Assembly (NCBI RefSeq): GCF_036324505.1
Contig: NC_086365.1
Coordinates: 8,451,155-8,515,154 of the forward strand
Source of the DNA: Eleginops maclovinus
Lineage: Eukaryota > Chordata > Actinopteri > Perciformes > Eleginopidae
Direction: 5' to 3'
DNA: 64,000 bases
Shown: one piece after another, positions 13,346 to 26,879 of the stretch
How positions within the stretch are numbered: the stretch's first letter is position 1
Layout: the number at the start of each line of letters is the position of its first letter
Made by a program: the position numbers and the translations under genes
Notes under the pieces: model-generated
Database searches by the model: none
What the model saw: the letters and a program-made list of their open reading frames with translations, nothing else
Told to the model about the DNA's origin: nothing

Positions 13346-14387
13346 AGAACGCAGGGCACCATTACTTTACCAAATCTTTATATTGGAAAGCACAAAGTTA
13401 TTTGCTGCTTAAAATGTAAACGCATACACTTAAACGTAACTTTTTCTCTCTGTCGTCCTTTCCAGTGCTTCAAACGCATAAGTATCAGTAGCCTGATATT
13501 CCCAGATTGGATTTGTTGTCCCAGTCTACTGCTGTGTGCGCGAACGTACTGTATGTGTGTGTGTGTGTGACATACAGGCTGACGGCTATGGGTGAGCAGC
13601 AGCAGCAGGGACACTGGTATCCAAAGAGTCTGGAGTTGTTTGTTTTTAATAACATGCCAGAACAGAGGGATGTACTGAGGGGGGAGGAGGATGACAGGAG
13701 GATAAATAACCTCAGTATACAGAACATCCTTCCTCCGTCACGCCAGACCCTCTGGGCTTACAACTGGACCCACCAATATACCGACTCATGACACCAGTCT
13801 TTGCCATTATATTTATGCTGCGATAGGAAGCAGACAGTGATAAGCAACATACTTTTTCCTGCTTATTTTGGTTCTCCAGATTGTATCCTGGAGTGGCATT
13901 TGGCCTATTGCTAGTCATTCTGGATTTTCTGTCTGCCATCTGCTAACTTCCAGTGCTTAATGCAAGGAAGCGCCCAATCAGATAAAAATGCAAGATGCCT
14001 TGTAGACACAAACATCATTACAAGAAAGACGGATGACTTATGATGGATCAAAATAAAAAGAAAGCAGGGATCAAATACCTTTTCCAAGATCCTTTCTTTT
14101 GAGTTAGATGCAGCTATTTCCAACATCAGGGTTCAACCGCTCAAAGCTCAAATATAGACACTCAAACACTTAATCCATTGTAATACTCAAGGATCCCCAG
14201 ATGTTTTGAACTCTAATCAAGAAAGACAATGGTAGGAAATCTTGGTACGTCCTGAAGCAAGAAGGTTTAATCTCTTGGGTTCCTCAAAAGATAAATAATC
14301 ACTTTTTCAAAATGTATTCCAGTTGTTGGCCAAAATATCTGTCCGTCACGTTGCTTCAGAATGTTCTAAGTTGCATTCTTATTTTTT
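13346..14387. other. Unassigned sequence
   Basis: A short TG run at about 13551-13569 and otherwise unique DNA with chance frames. Confidence 0.5.
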
Positions 14388-14830
14388 TTAATTACGTTAC
14401 ATTTCATTTGGCTGATGCTTTTATCCAAAGGGACTTAGAATAATTGCAATAAACATAGAGAATCAAACTCCGAACAACAAGGAAAGTGCAGAAATATTCA
14501 CTTCAAGCAAGTCATACCATTGTAAGTGCTGCAGAATTTGTTACAAGGCCTAAGCTAACTCTATAAAGTGCTTATTGTTTTTGTTACAAGTATTTGTTTA
14601 AGATTTATTTTAATAGATGCAGAGTTTCTGCTGTCCTGACGTCAATGGGGAGCTCATTCCACCATTTAGGAGCCAAGATAGCAAACAGGTGTGTTTTTGA
14701 GGGGTACCTGGGTCCCACTCGCAGAGACAAGCCGATTTGCTGATGACGAGCAAAGTGTACGTGATACAATCATAGAGTTCAAAGTTAGTAATTGTGAGTG
14801 ACATGGATAGGCAGCACAGCATAGAGTTAA
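14388..14830 (+). repeat. Dispersed teleost repeat, degraded
   Basis: The start TTGGCTGATGCTTTTATCCA then AAGGGACTTA is a word I recognise from many fish genomes. The match in general style continues through CTGACGTCAATGGGGAGCTC to about 14830. The class is not known to me and no open frame of significance is present. Confidence 0.5.
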
Positions 14831-15750
14831 ACTTAAATAAACATGTATTGTCAGCTTAAGTGACAAAGGTAATGAACCAGTATCCTAAAAAGTAACGTAT
14901 ATACCAGTCTTGAATTCTTTCCCTTTTATAAACTCTTTCTTTTTGGTGTAAATGATGATTCAAACCTTAACCGTGAAGTTCCATCTGAAGTGCAACATAT
15001 CGACAATTTCTCTACAAAAAAAATCCACTCACCAATCAGCTGAGTCAAGATTGCCAATCATGTTTGCTGTACATTCACATCAGGCTACTTGATTTCTTCT
15101 TGAATTTGAAGTGTTACCTCTTTCTGTCATACCACACTGCTACAGAAAGGCAAAAATATGTGTGTAGATAAACCTTAATATGGGGAAAATGCTTCCGTTT
15201 TGCTCCTGCTAGGTGTGCATATTGTCGTAATGCATGCAGTTTTTATGTATTTGTGCACCTGAGGCTCTGCGGTGTTTGGTTGTTGTCGAGCAGAGCCTCG
15301 GTCTAATTGAGCAGACATCAGACTTTGATTAATATTGTTGATGAGTGCTGCCAGCAGGGGTGAAGATACAGAGAGGAAGAACTGTCAGACAAACACGCAG
15401 GTAACATCCTTCATCCCCCCCCCAGACCCCCCACACTCCTTGCGAGCTTCCTCCCCCCCCTCCCCCCCACGCCTCCTCTCTTTACTCACAGGAAAAGGAT
15501 TCAGTGCCCCCACCGGTTCACTGTTGATTACACCATTGTCTGCTCAGACTGCTGAGTCTGCTCTGAGCCTGCCACCGCTTAATATAGAATCTACCTGCAG
15601 ACACATGTGAGAGAAAGTCTTGCAGATAAGCTCAGTTATATATGTTCTGCTGGGAACATTAACAGAATGTATTTGACAAACAGTTGCATGGAAAAGAGAG
15701 TTAGGCCTGTATCATCATTGTACTGTAAACCCAGCTGGTATGAGTATTGC
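14831..15750. other. Unassigned sequence
   Basis: Unique sequence with C-rich runs at 15413-15470; nothing recognised. Confidence 0.5.
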
Positions 15751-16060
15751 TGTTAAAGGAGCCCTTTTGAACCGCTTTGGGGTTTTCCCTTTCCTGTAGT
15801 GTGTTTATATAGGTTTCTGTGCATGTAAATGGTCTGCAAAGGCTAAAATCCAAAAGTTCAGAGTGAGTTTCTCTGCCACACTCTCCCCCCTGCCTGAAAC
15901 ACCTTGATTACTACACTTCCGCAACATAAATCTGTAACATTCACACTTATATTGGCTAGCGCTCCAACCCATTTTACCTGATAGGCTGAGGGGCGGGACA
16001 TCTCTTAGTGGTTGACCAATCTGGACTTTTGTTTCAGACAGCACGTGAAAAGAAGTGCTG
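15751..16060 (+). repeat. Dispersed teleost repeat, degraded
   Basis: The stretch begins GTTAAAGGAGCCCTTTTGAA and includes TTTCCTGTAGTGTGTTTATA and GGTCTGCAAAGGCTAAAATC, words I recall from a common percomorph repeat of unknown class. It may begin at a TTAA, but no matching right end was found. Confidence 0.45.
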
Positions 16061-16532
16061 TACTAACACCCCCCATTGAGGCCATTAATCCAGTTTTTGA
16101 GTGCTTGCCCAACTAAACGTGTTTTCCCATTTGCATTACCATGCATACGTTAGATTAATACGTTACATTAATCCCAGAAAAGAGAAGGGACGATTAGTGC
16201 CAGATTTGAGCTAACAGGCTAATTTCCATCCGCAGTCCTTAAAGTTAAATGTTTTTATGCAGTACTTGTCAAAATAGGAACAGATTTGTATCATGTGGTC
16301 CCGTCTGTAGGGACTTGGACTTTGGACGCCGCTTCACGTCCCGATCAGAACAAGGAAGACAGACTGTGGACCGATACTGGAGAGCAGCCAGATCACCGGC
16401 TAGACTGGCTGCCTCTCCGCTCTGGATCCTCTCGTATAACTGTGTGTGAATTGTAGGTGAATATACAACTGTGTGCGTGTGTGAAAAAGAAAACTGAGTG
16501 GAAAACTGAATTTCCATAAATTGAAGATAATA

Positions 16533-16710
16533 CAGCTCGGGAAAAAATTGAGAGACCACTCCTTTACATTTATGGCAGCTATTCCAGTGTCTGTTGAATT
16601 CCAACACGGGGACAAATTGTCAGTAGTTTATAGAATAAAATAACAGTTTTTTAAAAATTAATTTAATCAGAAGACTGCTGCAGTGGTCTCATCATTTTTT
16701 TCTGGAGCTG
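16533..16710 (+). mobile_element. Tc1-derived MITE, copy C
   Basis: This copy starts CAGCTCGGGAAAAAATTGAG after TA at 16531-16532 and ends TGGTCTCATCATTTTTTTCT then GGAGCTG. It contains the shared 19-mer at 16583-16601. It is immediately followed by an (AT)14 run, which may have arisen at the insertion edge. Confidence 0.85.
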
Positions 16711-16714
16711 AAGA

Positions 16715-16742
<28 letters not shown>
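16715..16742. repeat. (AT)14 microsatellite
   Basis: Fourteen perfect AT units lie next to the right end of MITE copy C. No other function is visible. Confidence 0.97.
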
Positions 16743-16745
<3 letters not shown>

Positions 16746-17860
16746 TTTAATATTTTGACATTTATCCACTTGAGTCAAAGATACCCCCGTTGGAACACGC
16801 ATCACTTGATCTTCCACAATCTATTTACTAGCATCTTCTGTTTTTTTCCAAACAATACATAAACAAATCAGATTGTTTACACAAAAGGACCCTTGAGATG
16901 CTTCACCTCGTCTTCAAGAGGGTTCTGGGAAAACATTGTTTCATAAATGATACTTCACTGCTGATTGTGCATGTCTGGAAACACAAGAAGGGACAATGAT
17001 TAATCAGCGATGTGTGGTTACAAACAGGCCTTTTATTTTCAGCTAAAGTGCTTGTACAGTCTTTTCAGATGAGGAAATGTGATGCTATTACACTGTAAAC
17101 ATGCAGGACAAAAGTTTATTTCATGTACAGGAAATATTTTATTTAGTTTTGGACACAAATTTCATGCTGCCTTTGCCAAAGAAAGTTAGGCTTAGAGTCA
17201 CAGTCAGTAATAAACTGTAGTTCTTGTAGATGTTTATGTTTACTGGTGTCGTAAACATTTAATTAAAGAAGAAAATCAGTATTTAAACCCCGTTATTATA
17301 TCCCTATTAGCAGTTATTATGGTTTAATTTAATGTTGGTCATTACCATTCTGGTAGTCATGCTGCTAGAATAACATTATTAATTGTAATTCCTTTTAATA
17401 TGACACGGCGGGCCTCTCTTTAGAAAGTGATTCCAGAGGGACTTGGCTAAGCCGTCTGAGAGCATGTATGGTGATTTATGGATGTGTTTGTGAGTGTGCG
17501 CGTTTATGCATGTGTACATATCCTAGCTATCTTCATCACCCTGTGTGTGTGAGCACTTTATGAGTCTTATCATATAATTAAGTGGCATTTAATAGACTGT
17601 TCTTAAACCCAGTGATGTCTCCACAAACAGGATAGGAGAGGCTTTACACTATATAATCAGTTAAATTGTCAGTGGATGTTAACATTATCTTCCCTCCTCT
17701 GTGATGTGATTTCTTTATTATGTTTTAAATTTCATTAAATGGCAATATCTGAGCAAGAATAATTAAGCTAATTTTGTCTCCGAGATCCTGCAACGCTTGG
17801 GTTTGTGACACCCAATAAAACACATTATTTAAGGGGTGATTCCTGTTGAAAGAAGGTAAA
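16743..17860. other. Unassigned AT-rich sequence
   Basis: Unique sequence with no repeats or frames of note. Confidence 0.5.
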
Positions 17861-18360
17861 CACAAAGCTGTGCCACACGGCTCTCTGTGGGGAGGAATGG
17901 AGGGAACAGCAGAGAATGGGGACGATGAAGACAGATTGTGTTTGATGGACGGATGAAAGGAGGGGAGAACAGCCTTGATGAGGACAGCTGAAGAGGGAAG
18001 GAAAGGTCACGGACAGACAAGAAACTGCGGCAATAATGACTGGATGATGACAGACCGGCTGATAACAGAGATTGGGAGGGAAGAAGGGATGGATGTAAGG
18101 TCGAGACAGAAAATATAAGAGGAAGGACGGAGGAAAAGGAAGAGAGGGTAGGAGGCGTGTGAAGGAAGCAAGAGGAAGAAAGGCAATGCATGTGAGATGA
18201 AGAGGATTAAGGGATTGCACACATCAAGGAAGGGGAAGAAAGATGTGTGGGGGATGAAGAATGAGTGATTGAAGATGGGAGGAAGCAAAAAGAGGGGGAC
18301 AACAGAGGAAGGCCGGAAGAGGCCTGCTGAAGCTAGATAGTGGGATGGCAGGAGGAAAAC
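17861..18360. repeat. Purine-rich tract, about 500 bp
   Basis: The plus strand is strongly biased to A and G (80-90% purine in the 60-base lines I counted, around 18061-18180). It is built of irregular GGA, GAA and GGATG words rather than a fixed unit. The three long minus-strand open frames here result from this bias. Confidence 0.85.
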
Positions 18361-18642
18361 GTGGAGGACTTGAGGATATCTAAGGTTTAATTCTCCCTAT
18401 AGGTGCCTTCAAGATTGCCCCGGAGGGACCAATCGCACCAACATTATTCGGGGAGATTCACACAGGTCGGAGCGCGGACGTCAGGCCCACGGATCATGCT
18501 TCACTAGCTCCCTCTCTGACAGAACTATATGGAAGCATGGCAGCGGCGTTCAAGCCAATTAGAGGGAGCTCTGAGCCAGTTTTTAGTGTGAGATGAAACC
18601 GAGCTCTGCCTCTGCTGCCAGATTGGGTGATGGATTGCAGAC

Positions 18643-19904
<1,262 letters not shown>

Positions 19905-19906
19905 TA

Positions 19907-20100
19907 CAGTGGGGCAAAAAAGTATTTAGTCAGCCACCAATTGTGCAAGTTCTCCCATTTAAAAAGATGAGAGAGGCCTGTAATTTTTATCATAGGTATA
20001 CCTCAACTACGAGAGACAAAATGAGAAATCCAGGAAATCACATTGTAGGATTTTTAAAGAATTTATTTTCAAATTGTTGTGGAAAATAAGTATTTGGTCA
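19907..20100. repeat. Left terminal inverted repeat of the Tc1 element
   Basis: This repeat begins CAGTGGGGCAAAAAAGTATT and ends with the inner direct-repeat motif AAATAAGTATTTGGTCA at about 20084-20100. Against the reverse complement of the right end I count about five mismatches in the first 118 bases, then a short A-run indel and a more diverged stretch before the inner motif matches again. The inner and outer motifs are the expected transposase binding sites, by analogy with Sleeping Beauty. Confidence 0.93.
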
Positions 20101-20116
20101 ATAACAAAAGTTCATC

Positions 20117-21139
20117 TCAATACTTTGTTATATACCCTTTGTTGGCAATGACAGAGGTCAAACAATTTCTGTAAGTCTTCACAAGGTTTCCACACACTGT
20201 TGCTGGTATTTTGGCCCATTCCTCCATGCAGATCTCCTCTAAAGCAGTGATGTTTTGGGGCTGTCGCTGGGCAACACAGACTTTCAACTCCCTCCAAAGA
20301 TTTTCTATGGGGTTGAGATCTGGAGACTGGCTAGGCCACTCCAGGACCTTGAAATGCTTCTTACGAAGCCACTCCTTCGTTGCCCTGGCGGTGTGTTTGG
20401 GATCATTGTCATGCTGAAAGACCCAGCCACGCTTCATCTTCAGTGCCCTTGCTGATGGAAGGAGGTTTTCACTCAAAATCTCACGATACATGGCCCCATT
20501 CATTCTTTCCTTTACACGGATCAGTCGTCCTGGTCCCTTTGCAGAAAAACAGCCCCAAAGCATGATGTTTCCACCCCCATGCTTCACAGTAGGTATGGTG
20601 TTCTTTGGATGCAACTCTGCATTCTTTCTCCTCCAAACACGACGAGTTGAGGTTTTACCAAAAAGTTCTATTTTGGTTTCATCTGACCATATGACATTCT
20701 CCCAATCCTCTTCTGGATCATCCAAATGCCCTCTAGCAAACTTCAGACGGGCCTGGACATGTACTGGCTTAAGCAGGGGGACACGTCTGGAACTGCAGGA
20801 TTTAAGTCCCTGGCGGCGTAGTGTGTTACTGATGGTAGCCTCTGTTACTTTGGTCCCAGCTCTCTGCAGGTCATTCACTAGGTCCCCCCGTGTGGTCCTG
20901 GGATTTTTGCTCATCGTTCTTGTGATCATTTTGACCCCACGAGGTGAGATCTTGCGTGGAGCCCCAGATCGAGGGAGATTAGCAGTGGTCTTGTATGTCT
21001 TCCATTTTCTAATAATTGCTCCCACAGTTGATTTCTTCACACCAAGCTGCTTACCTATTGCAGATTCACTTTTCCCAGCCTGGTGCAGGTCTACAATTTT
21101 GTCTCTGGTCTCCTTTGACAGCTCTTTGGTCTTGGCCAT
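20117..21139 (-). CDS. Tc1-family transposase, intact, 340 aa (DD34E)
   Basis: This encodes a transposase that binds the element's inverted repeats and catalyses excision and reinsertion at TA dinucleotides in the nucleus. The N-terminal part (about residues 1-115) is rich in basic helix-turn-helix sequence ([20 protein letters not shown], then a second helical block with [10 protein letters not shown]), matching the paired-like DNA-binding region of the family. A basic linker with PRSGAPRK lies near residues 56-63. The catalytic core shows D153 (in [11 protein letters not shown]), a glycine-rich box [13 protein letters not shown] at 186-198, D244 (in [10 protein letters not shown]) and E279 (in [11 protein letters not shown]). 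These three positions equal those known for Sleeping Beauty, with 34 residues between D244 and E279. Total length equals the family's usual 340 aa. The start ATG (MAKTKEL) is the family's usual start; the stop is TGA just inside the left repeat. No frameshift or stop is visible. Activity cannot be judged from sequence alone. Confidence 0.96.
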   Translation of the reverse strand: MAKTKELSKETRDKIVDLHQAGKSESAIGKQLGVKKSTVGAIIRKWKTYKTTANLPRSGAPRKISPRGVKMITRTMSKNPRTTRGDLVNDLQRAGTKVTEATISNTLRRQGLKSCSSRRVPLLKPVHVQARLKFARGHLDDPEEDWENVIWSDETKIELFGKTSTRRVWRRKNAELHPKNTIPTVKHGGGNIMLWGCFSAKGPGRLIRVKERMNGAMYREILSENLLPSARALKMKRGWVFQHDNDPKHTARATKEWLRKKHFKVLEWPSQSPDLNPIENLWRELKVCVAQRQPQNITALEEICMEEWAKIPATVCGNLVKTYRNCLTSVIANKGYITKY

Positions 21140-21305
21140 AGTGGAGTTTGGAGTATGACTGTTTGAGGTTGTGGAGAGGTGTCTTTTATACTGATAACGA
21201 GTTCAAAAAGGTGCCATTAATACAGGTAACGAGTGGAGGACAGAGGAGCCTCTTAAAGAAGAAGTTACAGGTCTGTGAGAGCCAGAAATCTTGCTTGTTT
21301 GTAGG

Positions 21306-21505
21306 TGACCAAATACTTATTTTACAGAGGAATTTACCAATTAATTCATTAAAAATCCTACAATGTGATTTCCTGGATTTTTTTTTCTCAGTTTGTCTCT
21401 CATAGTTGAGGTATACCTATGATATAAATTACAGGCCTCTCTCATCTTTTTAAACGGGAGAACTTGCACAATTGGTGGCTGACTAAATACTTTTTGGCCC
21501 CACTG
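21306..21505. repeat. Right terminal inverted repeat of the Tc1 element
   Basis: This is the reverse complement of the left repeat. The inner motif TGACCAAATACTTATTTT lies at 21306-21323 and the outer end reads TTTTTGGCCCCACTG. It lies upstream of the transposase start (ATG at 21137-21139), so it and the adjoining 170 bp should hold the transposase promoter and 5' leader. No specific promoter motif is claimed. Confidence 0.93.
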
Positions 21506-21507
21506 TA

Positions 21508-22362
21508 TATCCAAAGATGCTTTTTTTGGAGTTCAGTTACATTTTTTGTACCTGTGTCTTATAATTATATGTCCCTATTATTTCATCAATCTTCTTTCTG
21601 CAGTACTATAGCTGCACTGTATAGTGAAGCTAGTAACTAGCTAACATGCTAGCAAGTTTGTAACGTGATGGGATAACACTTTATTGTGAGTCTGGCATTT
21701 TTTCTTGCGTCACAGCAGCTCCATTTGCAACAAGGACAAATATCTAAGACAAGAAACAAGAAAAAACAGTCTTTAAAAATAACATTACAACCACTGAAGA
21801 CAATATGTTCAAAACCCTTTAACAGACATCTGGTGGCTACACGTTATTTTTTCAAAAGCACTAATCTTCTCATGGAGCAATCTAAACTTACCTGGAAGAG
21901 AGCATGGATTTTTGTTGGTATTTTATAAAATATGGGATAGTGGTGCGCTCTGCCTCTTGTGGCTAAAATGTTCAAATACAACAACAAACAATGAAACATT
22001 CCTCTGGAATTAAGAAAGCACAAAGTAGAACATGTGTCAATAATTGTTTTGTACCCATTGTTTAATATAGATTTCCATCCTTTCTAATCCTTTGTGTATG
22101 CATTTCTTATTCTAGAATGTCAAGTACCTTTTTAAACCTAGCCACTGTAAGAGTTTTTCAGCCATCAATCAGATGGATTGATTTTGTTTACGGCATCTGT
22201 CATTGGCTTGAGATGCCTTAATAATGTAAGAAAGGGAGCCGTGAACCTGGGGGCCGTGCATTTTATATTTCTTCATTCTTTAATTAAAGCAGTGACTTCA
22301 TAGGGACACACAAAAGATGGCTCATATCTGCACACCCACGCACAGAAAGAAAATATGCATAT

Positions 22363-22365
<3 letters not shown>
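21508..22365. other. Unassigned sequence right of the Tc1 element
   Basis: Unique AT-rich DNA; an 80-codon frame has no recognisable features. Confidence 0.5.

Positions 22366-22448
<83 letters not shown>
22366..22448. repeat. (CA)n microsatellite, 83 bp
   Basis: Perfect CA array. A shorter (CA)7 lies at about 22826-22838. Confidence 0.99.
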
Positions 22449-22450
<2 letters not shown>

Positions 22451-22800
22451 TTGACAGCATAATAATTGAGCCTACATCTCGTGAATCTGGGTCACAGGAA
22501 CACAGCGTACACATCCTTTGATGTGTCATTAGGATTCCAGATTTCCTCGAATGCAGCGCTATTCACGCCGGAAATTTTAGGTTGGCCAAGTCATGCCAGG
22601 AGAATAATTTGCCATCGTCAAATGGTTATTATCAGCTTGCACAGGATCCTCGATGCAGTACAATGTTCGCGTTGTACCCAAATCTCCCAGAATGCCTATA
22701 CCGCTTTATAGTTTTCAATCTCGATTAATTAAGAGATGCTAACAAGTGCCTTTTCATTCCAACCATCCCTCATCCAGTGTAATCAGCAGCGTTTTAACCT
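22449..22800. other. Conserved-looking non-coding block
   Basis: Unique, balanced sequence between CA arrays, with CTCGATTAATTAAGAGATGC and TTATCAGCTTGC words. An 81-codon frame here has no recognisable domain. Confidence 0.25.
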
Positions 22801-23498
22801 GCACCATCAAGGTACTGATTATAGACACACACACACACTATAAAGCCTATTCATCTAATCTCTGCTTCTTTCTTCCTGTTGTAATCAAACATCTTCATTC
22901 ATAATTGAAGTAGCGATAGCGAATAAATATGAGGAAATTGAGACAAAGTCCATCGGGTCTCATCGTTATTATAAGTCCTGAGGAATTGTGTGTGTGTGTG
23001 GGTGTGTGTTTTACAATGTAGCCTCAGGACCAACTGAGTTAAAAGACTCATCAAATGCGAACACTAAAACATGTTTTAACTTCCTGCTCCGAGCTCTCAC
23101 CCCTAAACAGCCCAACTTTCATGTGAATTAGTTTTTTGATATGATGATGAGATGAGGCTAGGATCAGAAAGGAATTGATATTATTCTCGAATCAATCGCA
23201 TAAACACTCATAATTGCCAATTTAATTGCTAACAGAAGAGGAGACATTTAAAAAAAAAAAAAAAACATTAACTGAAGTGCCTGAATTATTTCTACTTCGC
23301 CCTGTCGCATCAAATTAGTTTAATGACTTTTTTTTGGGGGGAATCAATTTTATTTTAAAGTATTAAATTGTGCCATCGCCCTATTTAATGTCATTTATAT
23401 GATGATTTGGGGTTCATTCGTGGAAATGACTGAATCTATTAGCAGGGTAGGGGGGCCCATCAGCGGAAAGCTAGCCTGCCTGCAGCTGCCTGGTGAGG

Positions 23499-23624
<126 letters not shown>

Positions 23625-23879
23625 CATCAGAGATGGAAAAGATACTGTTGCTGCTTTATCCCTGCTTCTGGCCGCTTTTCAGCTCATGATGGCAACTTAA
23701 CCAGCCACAGCTAACACCGGAAAGCAATAACGCTGATATCCTAGGTTAAAGGTGCCATATTTTGACAAGCTATGTCATCATTATCGGCCTGTTTTCTGTC
23801 TGTGTGTTGGGGGCTCAAGGTATTTTCTTTCACAATCCTTGTCTAAGGCGCAGCGAGCCCAGAACACTTGAAACTCACT

Positions 23880-24450
23880 GTGTGATATAGGGTGTTAGCA
23901 TTAGGTTTTCTTCTAAATCTGCCTAAAGGGCAGAAATGCTCCATGATTCTAGCTGTAAGTCAAACACTGCAATCCTAATATAGCCAGGGGAAACAACAGC
24001 CTCCGCTATAATCAGAGCGCCGGCACGATAAGCCCTCAGAATCTTAAATGTGTTTCACCTCCTCTGCCACGAAATTCATTTCACAAACGCAACTATAAAG
24101 AGAGCAAAGGGCTTGCACAAAGGATGGGGAAAAAAGCATCCATCACTTCGAGGCTCTATCAAATCCATCTGCTGAGGTGTATTATTTGAGACATTCTCCT
24201 TATCCTCTCTTTTCAAGTGTGCCTCTTTGCATTTTTTTTAGCATGACCAGGTTGTCAAAGGATCAAAGAGGCAGCGGAGCAGCAATCCGGGGACTGTTTA
24301 ACATCTTAACAGGTAGAGAAAGGATATTCAGCCCGGCGTGGAGCAGGGAGGGAGGGGCAGGCTGAGGAGAGGCAGTCGAATACCAGCGGAGTATACAGGC
24401 GCTACATGGAATATTATTTACCTTGCTTGTTCATTATAAATAATCTACAA
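23880..24450. other. Conserved-looking non-coding block
   Basis: Unique sequence with TATAATCAGAGCGCCGGCAC and CAGGCGCTACATGG words and balanced composition. No open frame of interest. Confidence 0.2.
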
Positions 24451-24504
24451 AATACCCTCAGATATACCCTGCCTCTTCTCTACCCTCCTATTCAGTGCAT
24501 CTCC

Positions 24505-24516
24505 GTTGACGTCAAC
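24505..24516. promoter_or_regulatory. CRE-like palindrome
   Basis: GTTGACGTCAAC is a perfect 12-bp palindrome holding the full cyclic-AMP response core TGACGTCA. Another TGACGTCA lies at about 27309-27316 inside the nested element. Function is unproven. Confidence 0.3.
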
Positions 24517-25244
24517 AGGTTGTATGTGTAAGATGGCATCATTACAAGCCTTAAAAGTTCCCGTCTCTTCAATCTATACTTGGGTAAAAGCACGTCTGTC
24601 GTCAAAGGAGACCATGGTGTATATGGGATATGTAAAAAGCAGAAAATGCTGCTCCTTTTGTCAGCAGTCTGTGATAAAAGCATGGATTGTGGAAGAAACC
24701 TGAAAAAAGCGTTACCACTTAAAATGCTTCACAGTGAGGTGAGCCTGGATCTCTGGGACTATTTTGGGATCCGGATGACATGATTTGATGGTGATGCATT
24801 TCTTGCACAGCAGAGGCGGAGTACATTAATAGGAACATGTCTCAACTGATGAAGAAAATCAACAGTACTGTGAGCTTTTAACCACCTTTGGGAAAAAAAC
24901 AACAACAGACGAATCTTTTCTGATCTATTCTGAGGGACAATTTTGTATCCGTCTTTGCATTGACTTAAATATCCAAAAAGTTAAATCTCTTTTGCTCGTC
25001 AATTCTCTAGATGTTAAATTCCAAAAGCTGGGCGCAAAACGTTTCCAACATTCTCCCATTCAGAGAAGAAAACATCAGGACATGGGTCAAGATTAAAAAA
25101 CGTTTACATTTAAGTACATTGAACTTCATTTAATGGTTAGCTTTGAACATCAAACATGCAAGATATACACCGGTAAGAAGATCTAAGCGGATGTTTTTCT
25201 TTAAATCTAGGCGTAAACAGATTTTCCTGCTCCAAAATAACCTC
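24517..25244. other. Unassigned sequence
   Basis: Unique sequence; nothing recognised. Confidence 0.5.
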
Positions 25245-25570
25245 TCCTCATCCAAACATGAAGTCAGATTTTCCCCCCTTCCATCACTCTGCCTCCCTGC
25301 CTCCCGCTCTCCTCCCTTTCTGTCTGGAAATCCCTTTTCCTCCATCCTGCCTCTTTGTGTTTCCACGTCTGTGTCTTTCTTTATCTTCCCGCTTTTTAAA
25401 AAGGGCCAATTCCTCCTCCTTTGTTAATGTGACAAATCTACTCTAATGACTCTGCCGTGGCTCTAGGCGTCTCGCGCTGAAAAACTAACCCTCTTTTTCT
25501 TCAGACCCTTCAGTCACTCCCGCACATTATTCCGCCCTCTCCCTCTTCTATAGTCTTTTTAAGTCGATCT
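25245..25570. repeat. Pyrimidine-rich stretch
   Basis: The plus strand is rich in CTCC, CTTT and CCTC words. It is less extreme than the tract at 42 kb. The open frames across it are compositional. Confidence 0.6.
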
Positions 25571-26255
25571 GAAATTTTTGACAAACTCGTTCTCTGAAAA
25601 ACAAAATGAAAAGATTGCCGTGGTCTCATTCATTTCCTCCCTACCCTGCCGCCGCCACCGCCCCTTACTACAATGGCAGACTTTGTGCATCACAGGCAGC
25701 TGTCATGTTGATGTTTCTGTCATAAAACGAGCTATTGTGACATGCATGCGTGACAACTCTCGATAAAGCGAGGTAGGGATGTTCTTTCTCTTCTTCCTCT
25801 TCTTCTTCTTCTGCTCATCGCCAGCAGGCTTTATTGAGTTCAATCTGTATCTGCGGGTTGAGCAGGTGGCCACACACACTCTCATTCTCCGTCAACACAC
25901 TCCTACCACCTCTCCTTTTCTACATGGCAAAGATATGCATCAGTGCCATAGCAACAATAGCCTCCCACAACCCTAGGAGAGAGGAGAAGGGAAGATCTTG
26001 GCTGCGATCTAAGTTAGTCAACATCTCAGGGAGAGCAAGAGAGAGATATACGTGCGCGTGGATGTGGCTACATCCTGAAACCTTGGAGCAAGAAATGAGG
26101 AAAAGGTGGGAGAAAAAGAGGGGGAAGTAGAGAAGATCGTGGTCCTCCTTTCTGTCTCCCTGTCAGGGGTGGCGGTGAATTGCGTTTGATGCCTGCGATA
26201 AGACTGCGTTTGGCTAATGAGGAAAGTGCAAGGCACACTCATTAAACTCAGTGTA
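25571..26255. other. Unassigned sequence
   Basis: CTTCTTCTT-rich at 25780-25812, then mixed unique DNA with compositional frames. Confidence 0.5.
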
Positions 26256-26300
26256 TATGTGTGTGTGTGTGTGAGAGAGAGAGAGATTTAGAGAGAGAGA
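26256..26300. repeat. Compound (TG)n(GA)n microsatellite
   Basis: A short TG run passes directly into a GA run, with a second GA run a few bases on. Confidence 0.95.
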
Positions 26301-26879
26301 ACGGGAGAAACTCATTAGAATTCTCCCATTCTCAAAGGCCAAGTTAGTGAGGAGAATGGAGCTGTGGCAAAGCAGCCTGTTGCACCTTTTGTCAGCATGG
26401 AAATGCACACACATTCATAAATATAAAGCTACAGCTACACATCCATGCAACAAGTAATCCCCCTAAAAATCCAGATTTGACTCTTATTATTCTAACCAAG
26501 TAACGCCTTTTTGCAACATCACGTCTAATTAAAACTCCCCATTGGAGCCAACAGGGGTCTTCATACATCCAAATGTCTGAATCAATTCTGCTTAGAACAA
26601 ACAGTTCAGCACGTTGCCCATTGTGCTTGTTTGCCATCCTAATTGGCATCACTTTCATTTTGTACATTTTTAGCACTGAAAAAGACTGCAAGCAGGAGGA
26701 AACAGAACACGGCTCATGCTGATGTCTTGGTCATTTAGATTTTAGTTTTGGAGAAGTTTGGTTTCCACAAATATGAACTCTTTGCAATGCTTTTATGAAG
26801 CAATGGCATTACTTTGGTCAGAATGAAACCTTATGGTGCTGCAATTCTAAAGATATCGTTTTTCTAGAAAAATACAGCA
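26301..26879. other. Unassigned sequence
   Basis: Unique sequence; the 99-codon minus frame matches nothing known to me. Confidence 0.5.

Larger units (their letters stand above)
19907..21505 (-). mobile_element. Full-length Tc1/mariner-superfamily DNA transposon
   Basis: This is a complete cut-and-paste transposon of 1,599 bp. Both ends carry the terminal motif CAGTGGGGC (GCCCCACTG at the right end), and each is flanked by TA (19905-19906 and 21506-21507), the target duplication expected for Tc1/mariner. The inverted repeats are about 194 and 200 bp. Each holds an outer and an inner copy of a motif like AAGTATTTAGTCA / AAGTATTTGGTCA, the IR/DR arrangement of the Sleeping Beauty group. A single uninterrupted transposase gene fills the interior on the minus strand. 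The sequence resembles, from memory, the Passport/PPTN type of fish Tc1 element; that family name was not checked. Length, ends, target duplication and reading frame are all intact, so this copy is probably young relative to the degraded repeats around it. Confidence 0.96.

Noticed and set aside
20490..21158. 222-codon plus-strand frame opposite the transposase
   Set aside because: It is the antisense shadow of the intact transposase gene.
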